From: JAOTYV01 sp041557595
GTDB lineage: Bacteria; Pseudomonadota; Alphaproteobacteria; UBA8366
Direction: 5' to 3'
Length of the DNA stretch: 31,632 nucleotides
NCBI GenBank assembly: GCA_041557595.1
Contig: JBFFGE010000029.1
Span: forward strand, 1 to 31,632
Both the position numbers and the translations under genes were made by a program. This document shows, in pieces, positions 24,180-31,632 of this stretch (the first letter of the stretch is position 1; each line of letters starts with the position of its first letter). The notes below the pieces were generated by a model. That model searched no databases, had not been told where the DNA came from, and worked only from the letters and a program-made list of their open reading frames with translations.

Positions 24180-27100
24180 ATGGTCGCGAAAGTGACACAA
24201 CTTCCGCGCTCAGGACGCCACGCGTCCGGGCCGGACCAGACGGACAGCCGGCTTGAATTGGGCCGGGCGCGGCGGCGCGCCCATTTGGTCATGCTTGCCG
24301 GCGGCATCGTGTCGATCGCATGGATTGGCCTCTGCGCGTTTTACGCGCACAGCATGCTGGGCTGGGACTTGGCGGCGCGGATGCTGCCGCACGAAATCGG
24401 TGCCTTGCTGGCCGGAGCGGTAATGCCGCTCGCGCTGTTGTGGGTCATCATCACCTATTTCCGACGCGGATTTGAAATCCGCCATTACACGGAAGCGTTG
24501 CAGCGGCAGTACGAGCTGCTGACCTACCCGGCCGAGGATGCGGAATCCCGCATTCAGGAAATTTCCGACTCGCTCAAGCGCCAATCCGAAGCGCTCAGCC
24601 GCGCCAGCGACAAGGCCGCGGTGCAGATGCGGGAGCTGTCCGGCCTGGTCGAGAAGCAATCCGCCGCCCTCGGCGAAACGACCGAACGGACCGCAAAAGA
24701 CGTCACCGAAATCCGGGAATCCCTGAACGCGCAGCTGGCCGAGCTCAATCAGCTCGCGCAAAGCCTGGCGGAACGCCGTTCCGCGCTCAAGGGAGAGGTC
24801 GGGCAGCTTTCGGAACATCTAGAGAAGGTAACCATGGTCGCTCTCGAACATAGCGATCAAATAAACGCCTCGCTGAAATTGCAGGCGGCGGACCTGACAA
24901 ACGCCTCGGACCGGGCAGCCGATAAGGCCAGCGAGATGACCGATGTGTTCAAGCGATACACCGACGATTTGTCGACCGCCTCGGACCGGGCCAGCGAACA
25001 GGTGCAATCGGTGCAGCACATGCTGCAGGAAGGCGTCACCGACCTCGGCGCCACCGGAGACGCGATCACCAACAAGGCGGTCGAGATCATCGCGGCCCTG
25101 CGCGAACACACCGGCCGGGTAACCGAGCGCCTGGGGCGCGCATTCGACGATCATGCCAATACCGTCAGCAACATGGCCGAGCGGACCGGCGACCGGGTCG
25201 AACGGATCACCGAAACCCTGATCCATCGGACCAACGTGCTGGCGGAAAACCTGGATGCCGCGTTGGGCAAGCAATCGCACGAACTCGATCGTCTGCTGGA
25301 CGCCGCGTCGCGTCGCGTGACCGAAATAAATTCGGCGATCGACAAACAAACGATGGAACTCGGCGACCATCTCGACTCCGCCATGGTCACCCAATCCAAT
25401 ACTTTGTCGTCGGCAGTCGACGAGACGATGGAGCAGATCAACAAGCTCACCTTCACCATGCGCGAGCATGCTCAGGACCTGGCCAGCACCACCGAGCGGA
25501 CCGGCCTGCACGCAGACAGCATCCGCGAAGCGCTGGAAGCGCAGGCCAAGGATCTGGCCTCGATGGCGGCCCTGGTCGGCGAACAAGTGCAGGCGGTCGA
25601 GACCGCCGCGCAAGCACAGACCAGCAACCTGACCGATGCGTCGGCCAATGCGACCGAGCAATTGGAGCGCATGACGACCGCACTGCGTCAGCAAACGGAA
25701 CAGCTGGGCCGGTCCACCGATCTGGTCGCCGCCCGCACCGAAGGCATCGCCGAGGCGATGCGCCAGCAGACCGAGCATTTGAACGAAGCCTCCGAACGGG
25801 CGGAAAACCAGGCGAAACAAGTCGATGCGCTGCTGGCCGCCCGCACGAGTGAAATTCGCGCCTCGCTCGATGACGGCGTGCGGGAGGTCGGCGAGGTCCT
25901 CGACCCGACGCTCGCGAAAACCCAGATGATCGCCGATACCCTACGCAGCCAGGCGAAATCCCTGCGCGAGGCCGCCGATTGGTCGGCATCCAACGCGCAA
26001 TCGATCGGCGAACTGGTCCAGAAGCAGAGCGCAAATTTGCGCGACGCGTCGAATCAGGCGACGGGTCAGGTGCGCGAAATTCGCGAAATCTTCGAGGGCC
26101 AGACGGAAGTGCTCACCGGGGCCGCCGAACGCGCGGGCAAGGAAGCCGACCGCATTCGCCGGTCGCTCAGCCAGGATAGCGAGGTTCTGCGCGGCCTCGC
26201 GGAGCACCTGTCGGAACGGGCCGCCGGCGTGGAAACGCAGGTCGCGCGCCATGCGGAAGCGCTGCGGGATACCAGCGACGAATCGCGCAGGAACATCGAA
26301 GAAGTCGAATCCGCGCTGCGCAAACAGGTCGCCGCATTGTTGGCCGCCGCCGACACCGTCAGCGCCCGCATCAGCTCCGCCGGCAGCGCATTCAGCACCG
26401 AGACGACCGGAATGAACGAGTCGCTGCGCGGCGCGCTGCGCTTGATCGAGGAAGTGGGTCAGCGGTTCCAGGCGCAAACCGAAAAACTGACGACCGCCTC
26501 GGTACAGGCAGGGATGCAAATCAACGACAACCGGGACGCGCTACACACGGAATCGGAGCAGCTCGCGGCGCTGACGCGGGAATCCGCCGAGCGTATTCAG
26601 CTGATCGCGGATGCATTCTCGCGCCAGACCGCCTATTTGTCGGAATCGACCGACGGCGTCTCCGAACGGTTGACCGCCCTGTCGGAGAGCTTCCGTCAGC
26701 AGTCCCGCGATCTGGTCAGCGCCGGCGAAGAAGCGAACAGGCAGGTCCGCGACGTCAGCACCGTGCTGTCCCAGCAAACCGAAAAACTGTCGAGCGCCGC
26801 CGGCGAGGCAAAAAGCCAGATCGAGACAATCAAGCAAACGGTCGATGTCCAGGCTCGCGAACTGACGGAGACGGTCGATTCGGTAATCGGCAAGACTCAG
26901 CAAGCGGGCCGCGAATTCGACCGCCAGGCGGTGGTGCTGACGCAAGCCTCCAGCGAGGCCTCGACCCAGGCCGAAAAACTCAAGAGCCAGGTGGACGAGG
27001 CCCAGCGCGACGTCTTCCTGCGCACCGCCCGGCATATCGTCGAGGATCTGCATTCGACCTCCATCGACCTGACGCGGCTGCTCAGCAACGAAATATCGGA

Positions 27101-27386
27101 TTCCGATTGGAAGCGGTATGTGAAGGGCGAACGCGGCATTTTCACCCGCGCGATCCTTGGCGCCCGCGGGTCGACCATCACTGCGCAGATCACCGAGAAG
27201 GTCAAAGGCAACGAGGACATGCGGCGCTACGTGCTGCGCTATATCGACAGTTTCGAGCGCATGCTCAAGGAAGCGGAACAGGTCGATCCCGAAAAGCTTC
27301 TGCATTCCACCTTCATGACCGGCGATGTGGGCAAGCTGTATTTGTTGCTGTGCCGGGGCGTCGGTCGGGAGCCCTTCGGGGACTAG
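24180..27386 (+). CDS. Large membrane-anchored coiled-coil protein with 25-residue repeats
   Basis: This 1068-residue protein has two transmembrane segments (about 35-56 and 73-95) and a long helical region from residue 135 to 940. It ends in a compact domain (941-1068) with DVFLRTARHIVEDLHSTS, TRLLSNE and FMTGDVGKLYLLLCRG. The helical region is a chain of about 28 clean 25-residue units with a consensus near Q(S/T)xxLxxA(S/T)(D/E)xAxxQ, with hydrophobic residues at fixed positions. Fourteen units follow without insertion from 591 to 940. The layout resembles polarity or envelope scaffold proteins such as Caulobacter TipN, but I cannot confirm homology. The start at 24180 gives the membrane region. 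The TAG stop begins repeat copy 3. Confidence 0.85.
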   Translation: MVAKVTQLPRSGRHASGPDQTDSRLELGRARRRAHLVMLAGGIVSIAWIGLCAFYAHSMLGWDLAARMLPHEIGALLAGAVMPLALLWVIITYFRRGFEIRHYTEALQRQYELLTYPAEDAESRIQEISDSLKRQSEALSRASDKAAVQMRELSGLVEKQSAALGETTERTAKDVTEIRESLNAQLAELNQLAQSLAERRSALKGEVGQLSEHLEKVTMVALEHSDQINASLKLQAADLTNASDRAADKASEMTDVFKRYTDDLSTASDRASEQVQSVQHMLQEGVTDLGATGDAITNKAVEIIAALREHTGRVTERLGRAFDDHANTVSNMAERTGDRVERITETLIHRTNVLAENLDAALGKQSHELDRLLDAASRRVTEINSAIDKQTMELGDHLDSAMVTQSNTLSSAVDETMEQINKLTFTMREHAQDLASTTERTGLHADSIREALEAQAKDLASMAALVGEQVQAVETAAQAQTSNLTDASANATEQLERMTTALRQQTEQLGRSTDLVAARTEGIAEAMRQQTEHLNEASERAENQAKQVDALLAARTSEIRASLDDGVREVGEVLDPTLAKTQMIADTLRSQAKSLREAADWSASNAQSIGELVQKQSANLRDASNQATGQVREIREIFEGQTEVLTGAAERAGKEADRIRRSLSQDSEVLRGLAEHLSERAAGVETQVARHAEALRDTSDESRRNIEEVESALRKQVAALLAAADTVSARISSAGSAFSTETTGMNESLRGALRLIEEVGQRFQAQTEKLTTASVQAGMQINDNRDALHTESEQLAALTRESAERIQLIADAFSRQTAYLSESTDGVSERLTALSESFRQQSRDLVSAGEEANRQVRDVSTVLSQQTEKLSSAAGEAKSQIETIKQTVDVQARELTETVDSVIGKTQQAGREFDRQAVVLTQASSEASTQAEKLKSQVDEAQRDVFLRTARHIVEDLHSTSIDLTRLLSNEISDSDWKRYVKGERGIFTRAILGARGSTITAQITEKVKGNEDMRRYVLRYIDSFERMLKEAEQVDPEKLLHSTFMTGDVGKLYLLLCRGVGREPFGD

Positions 27387-27483
27387 ATCAACCAGCCTTT
27401 AATTGGAATCAATTAAAGGCAGAAAAGTTGATCGATTCTATTAAGATTGAGCAGCGTGCGCATAAATGGGCGCACGCTGCTCC
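27384..27483 (+). repeat. Composite nested-hairpin element, copy 3 (complete)
   Basis: The element starts on the stop codon of the coiled-coil gene. Outer arms GATCAAC (27386-27392) and GTTGATC (27427-27433) enclose perfect inner arms GCCTTTAATTG (27395-27405) and CAATTAAAGGC (27410-27420). GANTC sites are at 27406-27410 and 27434-27438. A second hairpin follows: a 13-base stem (27449-27461 with 27470-27482) around an eight-base loop. The element ends about 50 bases before the VOC gene. Confidence 0.9.
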
Positions 27484-27534
27484 AGGCGACCGCACCGGTC
27501 ACCATGGGGATCGGCCACGGATAGGGCGGCGGAC

Positions 27535-27999
27535 ATGGCTCCATTCATGACCCATTTGGCGCTGCATGTGCGCGACCTCGCCGCCTGCATCGATTTCTAC
27601 CGGGATTTCTGCGGCATGGAGGTAATCCATGAACGCGGCGGCCCGGACGATGCGTCCCGTATCGTCTGGCTGGCGGAACCGGGCCGCCGGAACGAATTCA
27701 TCTTCGTTATCCTGCCCGGGGGCCCCGGACGGGATCAGGCGGACGGCGACTACAGCCATTTCGGCTTCGCGCTGGAGGATCGTGCGGCGGTCGACCGGAT
27801 CGCTGCGCGGGCCCGGGCCGGCGGCTGCCTCGCCTGGGAGCCGCGGGACGAGCCCTATCCGGTCGGTTACTACTGCGGCCTGCGGGATCCGGACGGCAAT
27901 TTCGTCGAATTCAGTTTCGGCCAACCCTTGGGACCCGGCGCGGAAGCGGACGATTCCAGCCTGTCGTTAACGCCGCGCGGAGCGAAAAACCGGGGTTAA
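27535..27999 (+). CDS. VOC superfamily protein (glyoxalase I-like)
   Basis: This 154-residue protein has two beta-alpha-beta units of the vicinal oxygen chelate fold. Likely metal-binding residues are His in THLALHV, His in SHFGFALED and Glu in NFVEFSFG. It resembles lactoylglutathione lyase, which detoxifies methylglyoxal, but the short C-terminal tail and unclear ligand set leave the reaction open. Starts at 27535 (MAPF) and 27547 (MTHLAL) are both possible. It follows repeat copy 3 and precedes the rpmB promoter. Confidence 0.85.
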   Translation: MAPFMTHLALHVRDLAACIDFYRDFCGMEVIHERGGPDDASRIVWLAEPGRRNEFIFVILPGGPGRDQADGDYSHFGFALEDRAAVDRIAARARAGGCLAWEPRDEPYPVGYYCGLRDPDGNFVEFSFGQPLGPGAEADDSSLSLTPRGAKNRG

Positions 28000-28025
28000 T
28001 TTGAGGGATAGCGGCACGCAATCCC

Positions 28026-28054
28026 TTGACGTGCGGCTCCCGCTGCCATACAAA
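28026..28054 (+). promoter_or_regulatory. Likely promoter of rpmB
   Basis: TTGACG at 28026-28031 and TACAAA at 28049-28054 are 17 bases apart, 65 bases before the rpmB ATG. It is among the best promoter matches in the window. Confidence 0.6.
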
Positions 28055-28119
28055 TCCCGCCGGTCGGGCCATCGGGGTCCGTTACCGTTTCCGTCCTACA
28101 AACGAATTGGATTGGGGCC

Positions 28120-28410
28120 ATGGCGCGCCGTTGCATGATTACGGGTATTGGGCCGATGTCTGGCAATAATGTCAGCCATGCCCACAATAAGACCCGCCGC
28201 CGTTTTCTGCCGAATTTGCAAACGACATCGTTGCTTAGCGACGCGCTGGGGGAGATGGTTCGCCTGCGCGTGACGCCGAAAGCGATCCGGACGATCGAAT
28301 TCAAGGGCGGCCTGGATGCCTTTCTGCTGGGTACGGCCAACCGGAAACTGCCGATCGAGGCGCGGCGGCTCAAGCGGCGCATCGAAAAGAAACTCGCCAA
28401 GGCCGCGTAA
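28120..28410 (+). CDS. rpmB: 50S ribosomal protein L28
   Basis: This 96-residue ribosomal protein begins MARRCMITGIGPMSGNNVSHAHNK in two recognisable parts (the start and the SHAHNKTRRRF segment) and ends in a Lys-rich tail. It is a structural component of the large ribosomal subunit. It has its own promoter-like sequence and an intrinsic terminator, so it is probably monocistronic. Confidence 0.98.
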   Translation: MARRCMITGIGPMSGNNVSHAHNKTRRRFLPNLQTTSLLSDALGEMVRLRVTPKAIRTIEFKGGLDAFLLGTANRKLPIEARRLKRRIEKKLAKAA

Positions 28411-28432
28411 CTTCGCGGACGCAGCGACAGAC

Positions 28433-28460
28433 AGGCCGCCCTCGACCGGCGGCCTTTTTT
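28433..28460 (+). terminator. Intrinsic terminator of rpmB
   Basis: The arms AGGCCGCC (28433-28440) and GGCGGCCT (28448-28455) pair perfectly around a seven-base loop, followed by a T-run (28455-28460), 22 bases after the rpmB stop. Confidence 0.9.
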
Positions 28461-28578
28461 GTTGCGCGTATCGGGATAGCGGATGTCCTTCCGGCAGATT
28501 GGCGATCCTGCCGAATTCGGCTAACACAACGTGTCCCGGACGCAACCGACCGCCCAAACCGACCACCGGCAGCCCGCC

Positions 28579-29757
28579 ATGACCGATTATCCCGGCTTCG
28601 GATTCGACATCACCGCCCGCGACCCATCGAGCCGCGCCCGGGCCGGCCGGCTGCGCACGCCGCATGGGGCGATTTCCACCCCCGCCTTCATCTTCTGCGC
28701 CACCAAGGGCGCCATCAAGGCCGCGGGCGTCGAGCAGCTCGCCGCCGTCGATGCGGAAATCATCCTGGCGAACACCTATCATATGATGATCCAGCCGGGC
28801 GCCGACCTGGTGGAGACGATGGGCGGGCTGCACCGTTTTACCGGCTGGGACCGGCCGATGCTGACCGACAGCGGCGGCTTTCAGATATTCAGCCTCGGCC
28901 AGGGATCGGACGCAAAAGAGATCAAGAGCAGCCGCTCCGGCGCACGTACGCCCCTGTTGACGAAGCTGCACGAAGACGGCGCGACCTTCCGGTCGCCACG
29001 GGACGGCGCCTACCACACGCTCACGCCGGAATCGTCGATCGGCATCCAGCGTCAGCTCGGCGCCGACATGATCGTCGTCCTGGACGAATGCACGCCCTTT
29101 CACGTCGATCGCGACTATACCGCGCGGTCCCTCGCGATGACCCACCGCTGGGGCGACCGCTCGCTCGCCGAATTCGAACGCGGCCATGACGGACGCCAGG
29201 CGCTCTACGGCGTCATCCAGGGCGGCATCTATTCGGACCTGCGCCGGGAAGGCGCCGCCTTCGTCGCCTCGCGGCCCTTCTTCGGCTATGCGGTCGGCGG
29301 TTGCCTGGGCGACCATGGCGATCAATTGTTCGACATCGTCGACCATGCGACCCGTGATCTGACCGACGACCGCCCGATACATCTGCTCGGGATCGGCGGC
29401 GTCCGCGACATTTGGGAAGGCGTGGCCCGCGGCATCGATACCTTCGACTGCGTCGCGCCGACCCGGATCGCCCGTCATGGATGGGCGTTGCACGGCGACG
29501 CCGACAACCACCGGATCAATCTGCGCAATGCCCAATTCCGGGACGATGCCGAGCCGCTCGAAGCCGCCTGCTCCTGCCCGGCCTGTCGTCGCCACAGCCG
29601 CGCCTACATTCATCATTTATTGAAAGCCAAGGAAATCCTGGCCATCCAGCTGCTCACCATCCACAACATGGCGTTCATGACCCGGCTGATGGCGACCGTG
29701 CGGACCGCCCTGCTCAGCGGCCGCTTCGACGAAGCGCGGAAACAGTGGCTCTCCTGA
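28579..29757 (+). CDS. tgt: tRNA-guanine transglycosylase, divergent type
   Basis: This 392-residue protein exchanges guanine 34 for a 7-deazaguanine in the anticodon of queuosine tRNAs. Asp97 (TDSGGFQ) and nucleophile Asp290 (DCVAPTRIARHG) are present, as is the zinc site Cys331, Cys333, Cys336, His362. Two features are unusual: about 20 extra residues follow FSLG (107-133), and the base-pocket stretch, commonly GGLAVGE, reads GGCLGDHG. The substrate base could thus be queuine or another rather than preQ1; this is inference. No other queuosine gene is nearby. Start is at ATG 28579; a GTG at 28531 is possible. A weak TTGGCG/TAACAC pair (28499-28527) may drive it. Confidence 0.9.
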   Translation: MTDYPGFGFDITARDPSSRARAGRLRTPHGAISTPAFIFCATKGAIKAAGVEQLAAVDAEIILANTYHMMIQPGADLVETMGGLHRFTGWDRPMLTDSGGFQIFSLGQGSDAKEIKSSRSGARTPLLTKLHEDGATFRSPRDGAYHTLTPESSIGIQRQLGADMIVVLDECTPFHVDRDYTARSLAMTHRWGDRSLAEFERGHDGRQALYGVIQGGIYSDLRREGAAFVASRPFFGYAVGGCLGDHGDQLFDIVDHATRDLTDDRPIHLLGIGGVRDIWEGVARGIDTFDCVAPTRIARHGWALHGDADNHRINLRNAQFRDDAEPLEAACSCPACRRHSRAYIHHLLKAKEILAIQLLTIHNMAFMTRLMATVRTALLSGRFDEARKQWLS

Positions 29758-29761
29758 CTGG

Positions 29762-30235
29762 TCAGCGACCGACCGTATCCGCCGCGATCTTTGCCCACAG
29801 AACGTCGAGTTCCTTCGCCAGTTCATCCAGCGGCTTGCTGCCATAGGGACCGAAAACCGCGCTCGGCTTGCGGTAGCTCAGGGTGGCCGTCCCATCGGCG
29901 TTCTCCGTGAGATAGAACCGCAGCGGCGCCTCGACACCGGCGGCCACGCTCGCCGCCAACATCCGCACCGCGAAGTCGTTGCGGTAGACGCCGACCACCA
30001 TGTTGCCGGGAATTTCGATCCCCCGATGCTTGGCGCCGGCGCTGGCGCTGGCCCGGCTCACCACATAGACCTTGTTCTTTTCGATCGCCGCGTCGAGGCG
30101 GTTGCGCAAATCCTGAAAGCTGAATTTGGTCTTTCGTATTTCGGTGCCGGGCAAGACCGTATCGCCGGCCGCGGGAGCCGTCGCGGCAAGAAGCGGCAGA
30201 ATAATTCCGAGAAGCAACAGGCCGACCGCGCGCAT
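29762..30235 (-). CDS. DUF302 family exported protein
   Basis: This 157-residue protein has a signal peptide (residues 1-23, MRAVGLLLLGIILPLLAATA followed by PAA) and a DUF302 domain. Typical patches are FSFQDLRNRLDAAIEKNK, HRGIEIPGNMVVGVYRNDF and PLRFYLTENADGTATLSYRKP. The family has a small alpha-beta fold and no established function. The ATG at 30235 has AAGGA eight bases upstream. Its stop codon faces that of tgt, four bases apart. Confidence 0.9.
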   Translation of the reverse strand: MRAVGLLLLGIILPLLAATAPAAGDTVLPGTEIRKTKFSFQDLRNRLDAAIEKNKVYVVSRASASAGAKHRGIEIPGNMVVGVYRNDFAVRMLAASVAAGVEAPLRFYLTENADGTATLSYRKPSAVFGPYGSKPLDELAKELDVLWAKIAADTVGR

Positions 30236-30401
30236 CGAGAATTCCTTTCCTGAGATCTTCACCAAAACCCAAGCCTAATCGCGCCTTGATCGCCGGCGCA
30301 AAACACAACTTCGGGAACGGCGGCAACTTCGGCCCCGACGCTTGACGTCATGGCGGGGCAAGCGGAGACTAATTAAAACAACCACTCCAAAGAGACGGGC
30401 A

Positions 30402-31601
30402 TTGGCCGGCAAGTCCAAAATACAATTCGGCCATGGCATGCTTGACCTGTGGGAGCTCGCGCCCGGCACGATTCATTTGAATCATGGCGGTTTCGGCGCG
30501 ACGCCCGCCCGGGTAGCGCGCGCCACCGAACGGTTGCGCCAGGAGATATCGGCGAACCCCACGACATTCATGGAGGACCGCCTGACCGGCGCGCTTCGCA
30601 AAGCAGCCGGCGATCTCGCGAATTTTCTCGGCGGCGAAGGCAAGGATCTGGTATTCGTCGACAATGCCACGACCGGCATCAACGCCTTGCTGCGGTCGCT
30701 CGTCTTCATGCCGGGCGACGAGGTGGTAACGACCAACCATCTGCACATCTCCGCCCGGCGGACCCTCGAATTCGTCTGCGAACGCGCGGGCGCGCGGCTG
30801 ATTTTCGCGGATATTCCCTTCCCCATTCGCCATGCAGGCGAGGCGATTTCCGGCATCCTGGGGGCGCTGTCACCGCGTACCCGGCTGGTGATGATCGATC
30901 ACGTGACCGCCCACACCGCGCTGTGTCTGCCGATCGAGGAAATCGGCCAGCGATGCGCGGAACGCAACATTCCGGTCATGGTGGATGGCGCACACGGACC
31001 CGGGAACGTCGCGGTCGACCTGTCCCGGCTCGCGGCCAACGGCGTCCGCTGGTATGCCGGAAACGGGCACATCTGGCTCTGCGGCGAACAGGGCTGCGGC
31101 TTTCTCTGGGTGCATCCCGACCAGCAGGGTCTCATACGGCCAACGACGATCGCCAATCATTTCGGCGAAGGTTTCACCCAATCCTTCGACTGGCCCGGCA
31201 GCAAAGGCTTCGACGCCTGGCTCGCCATATCGGAATCCATCGCCATGCAGGAGGCGTTGGGCGCGGAACGCATCCGCACCTATTGTCATGGTCTGGCGCA
31301 AGAAGCCCGTGCCCTTCTGACCACGCGATGGAATACCGTCGCCGGCGCGCCGCCGGAACTCAGCTCATCCATGTCGGTGGTGGCCCTGCCCGGAGACACG
31401 CCGCCGACCCATGACGCCGCCGCCCGTTTCCGGCGCAGCCTGCGCAACGAACACAATATCGAGGTCTTGATCTTTCCCTTTAACGGCCGGCTCTGGGTCC
31501 GTCTGTCGGCCTATCTCTACAATGAAATATCCGACTACGAACGCCTCGCCGACGCCGTACTGCAGGAAATCTCGGCGCGGCCGCGCGCCGTGCGACGCTA
31601 G
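30402..31601 (+). CDS. Class V aminotransferase-fold protein (isopenicillin N epimerase-like), PLP lysine missing
   Basis: This protein of about 399 residues follows the isopenicillin N epimerase-like branch of class V PLP enzymes: LNHGGFGATP near the N-terminus, DHVTAHTALCLPI, then VDGAHGPGN with Asp195, which would contact the PLP ring nitrogen. The Schiff-base lysine is normally in a GNCHKWL-type motif. Here the motif is GNGHIWLCGEQGCGFLWV, with Ile224 in its place (ATC, 31071-31073). It is thus either inactive, reused for another role, or reliant on another residue. The TTG at 30402 is chosen since homology (FGHGMLDLW) starts before the ATG at 30438; start confidence is moderate. Confidence 0.85.
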   Translation: MAGKSKIQFGHGMLDLWELAPGTIHLNHGGFGATPARVARATERLRQEISANPTTFMEDRLTGALRKAAGDLANFLGGEGKDLVFVDNATTGINALLRSLVFMPGDEVVTTNHLHISARRTLEFVCERAGARLIFADIPFPIRHAGEAISGILGALSPRTRLVMIDHVTAHTALCLPIEEIGQRCAERNIPVMVDGAHGPGNVAVDLSRLAANGVRWYAGNGHIWLCGEQGCGFLWVHPDQQGLIRPTTIANHFGEGFTQSFDWPGSKGFDAWLAISESIAMQEALGAERIRTYCHGLAQEARALLTTRWNTVAGAPPELSSSMSVVALPGDTPPTHDAAARFRRSLRNEHNIEVLIFPFNGRLWVRLSAYLYNEISDYERLADAVLQEISARPRAVRR

Positions 31602-31632
31602 AGGAGCGTATATGCGCCCATTTGGGCGCATA
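31602..31632. repeat. GC-rich palindrome at the window end, related to module B of the copy 3 element
   Basis: TATGCGCCCA (31611-31620) and TGGGCGCATA (31623-31632) pair perfectly around two bases and end exactly at the window edge. Read in reverse, the core is similar to the second hairpin at 27449-27482, including the shared AAATGGGCGCA. It lies directly after the stop codon of the aminotransferase-fold gene. Confidence 0.7.

Noticed and set aside
28486..28520. CGGCAG/CTGCCG hairpin before tgt as a riboswitch
   Set aside because: A preQ1 riboswitch would need a defined pseudoknot; only a short stem is visible.
28096..29616. 506-codon frame opposite rpmB and tgt
   Set aside because: It covers two certain genes and an intrinsic terminator on the other strand, with no family signature.
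1..31632. Complete plasmid or phage genome
   Set aside because: Despite the matching ends, no replication, partition, capsid or integrase gene was seen other than a XerD-like one, and the content is chromosomal housekeeping.

Overview
The window looks like a chromosomal segment of a GC-rich alphaproteobacterium, probably in or near the Rhodospirillales. The evidence is gene content and order: secA divergent from parvulin-argJ-mutT, aroK-aroB-CorC, bolA divergent from J-protein-cobS-cobT, comF-grxC-nitrilase, and an NDUFAF5/BioC-like methyltransferase. No rRNA, tRNA, CRISPR array, transposase, phage or plasmid replication gene was seen. Genes are tightly packed, often with ATGA-type overlaps.

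Layout. 1-4942: DUF1178 protein (-), a small methyltransferase (+), then comF-grxC-nitrilase (-), divergent from an NDUFAF5/BioC-like methyltransferase and a membrane protein (+). 4939-10653: parvulin-argJ-mutT (-), divergent from secA (+). 10682-14921: a minus-strand unit starting with an unlisted 46-codon membrane peptide, then a large exported helical protein, a XerD-like recombinase, accA and a small Cys-rich probable lipoprotein. 15091-18031: aroK-aroB-CorC (+). 18197-22745: DUF2889 protein, bolA (-), J-domain protein, cobS, cobT (+), and a DUF2937 membrane protein (-) that appears frameshifted at its 5' end. 23357-27386: upp (-), divergent from a 1068-residue membrane-anchored coiled-coil protein built of 25-residue repeats. 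27535-31601: a VOC protein, rpmB with a good terminator, a divergent tgt, a DUF302 protein (-) and a class V aminotransferase-fold protein lacking the PLP lysine.

Most of the genes are housekeeping: protein export and envelope folding (secA, parvulin), arginine and shikimate synthesis, fatty acid synthesis (accA), cobalamin chelation (cobST), pyrimidine salvage (upp), tRNA modification (tgt) and translation (rpmB).

The most unusual signal is not a gene. A nested inverted repeat (outer arms GATCAAC/GTTGATC, inner arms GCCTTTAATTG/CAATTAAAGGC) begins on the G of a TAG stop codon in three places (DUF1178, CorC, coiled-coil protein). A variant with the same arms but a different inner hairpin follows cobT. 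The copies keep two GANTC sites, and one copy runs on into a second GC-rich hairpin. Both window ends fall at the same point in this composite element, and joining them would rebuild a complete copy between two convergent genes.
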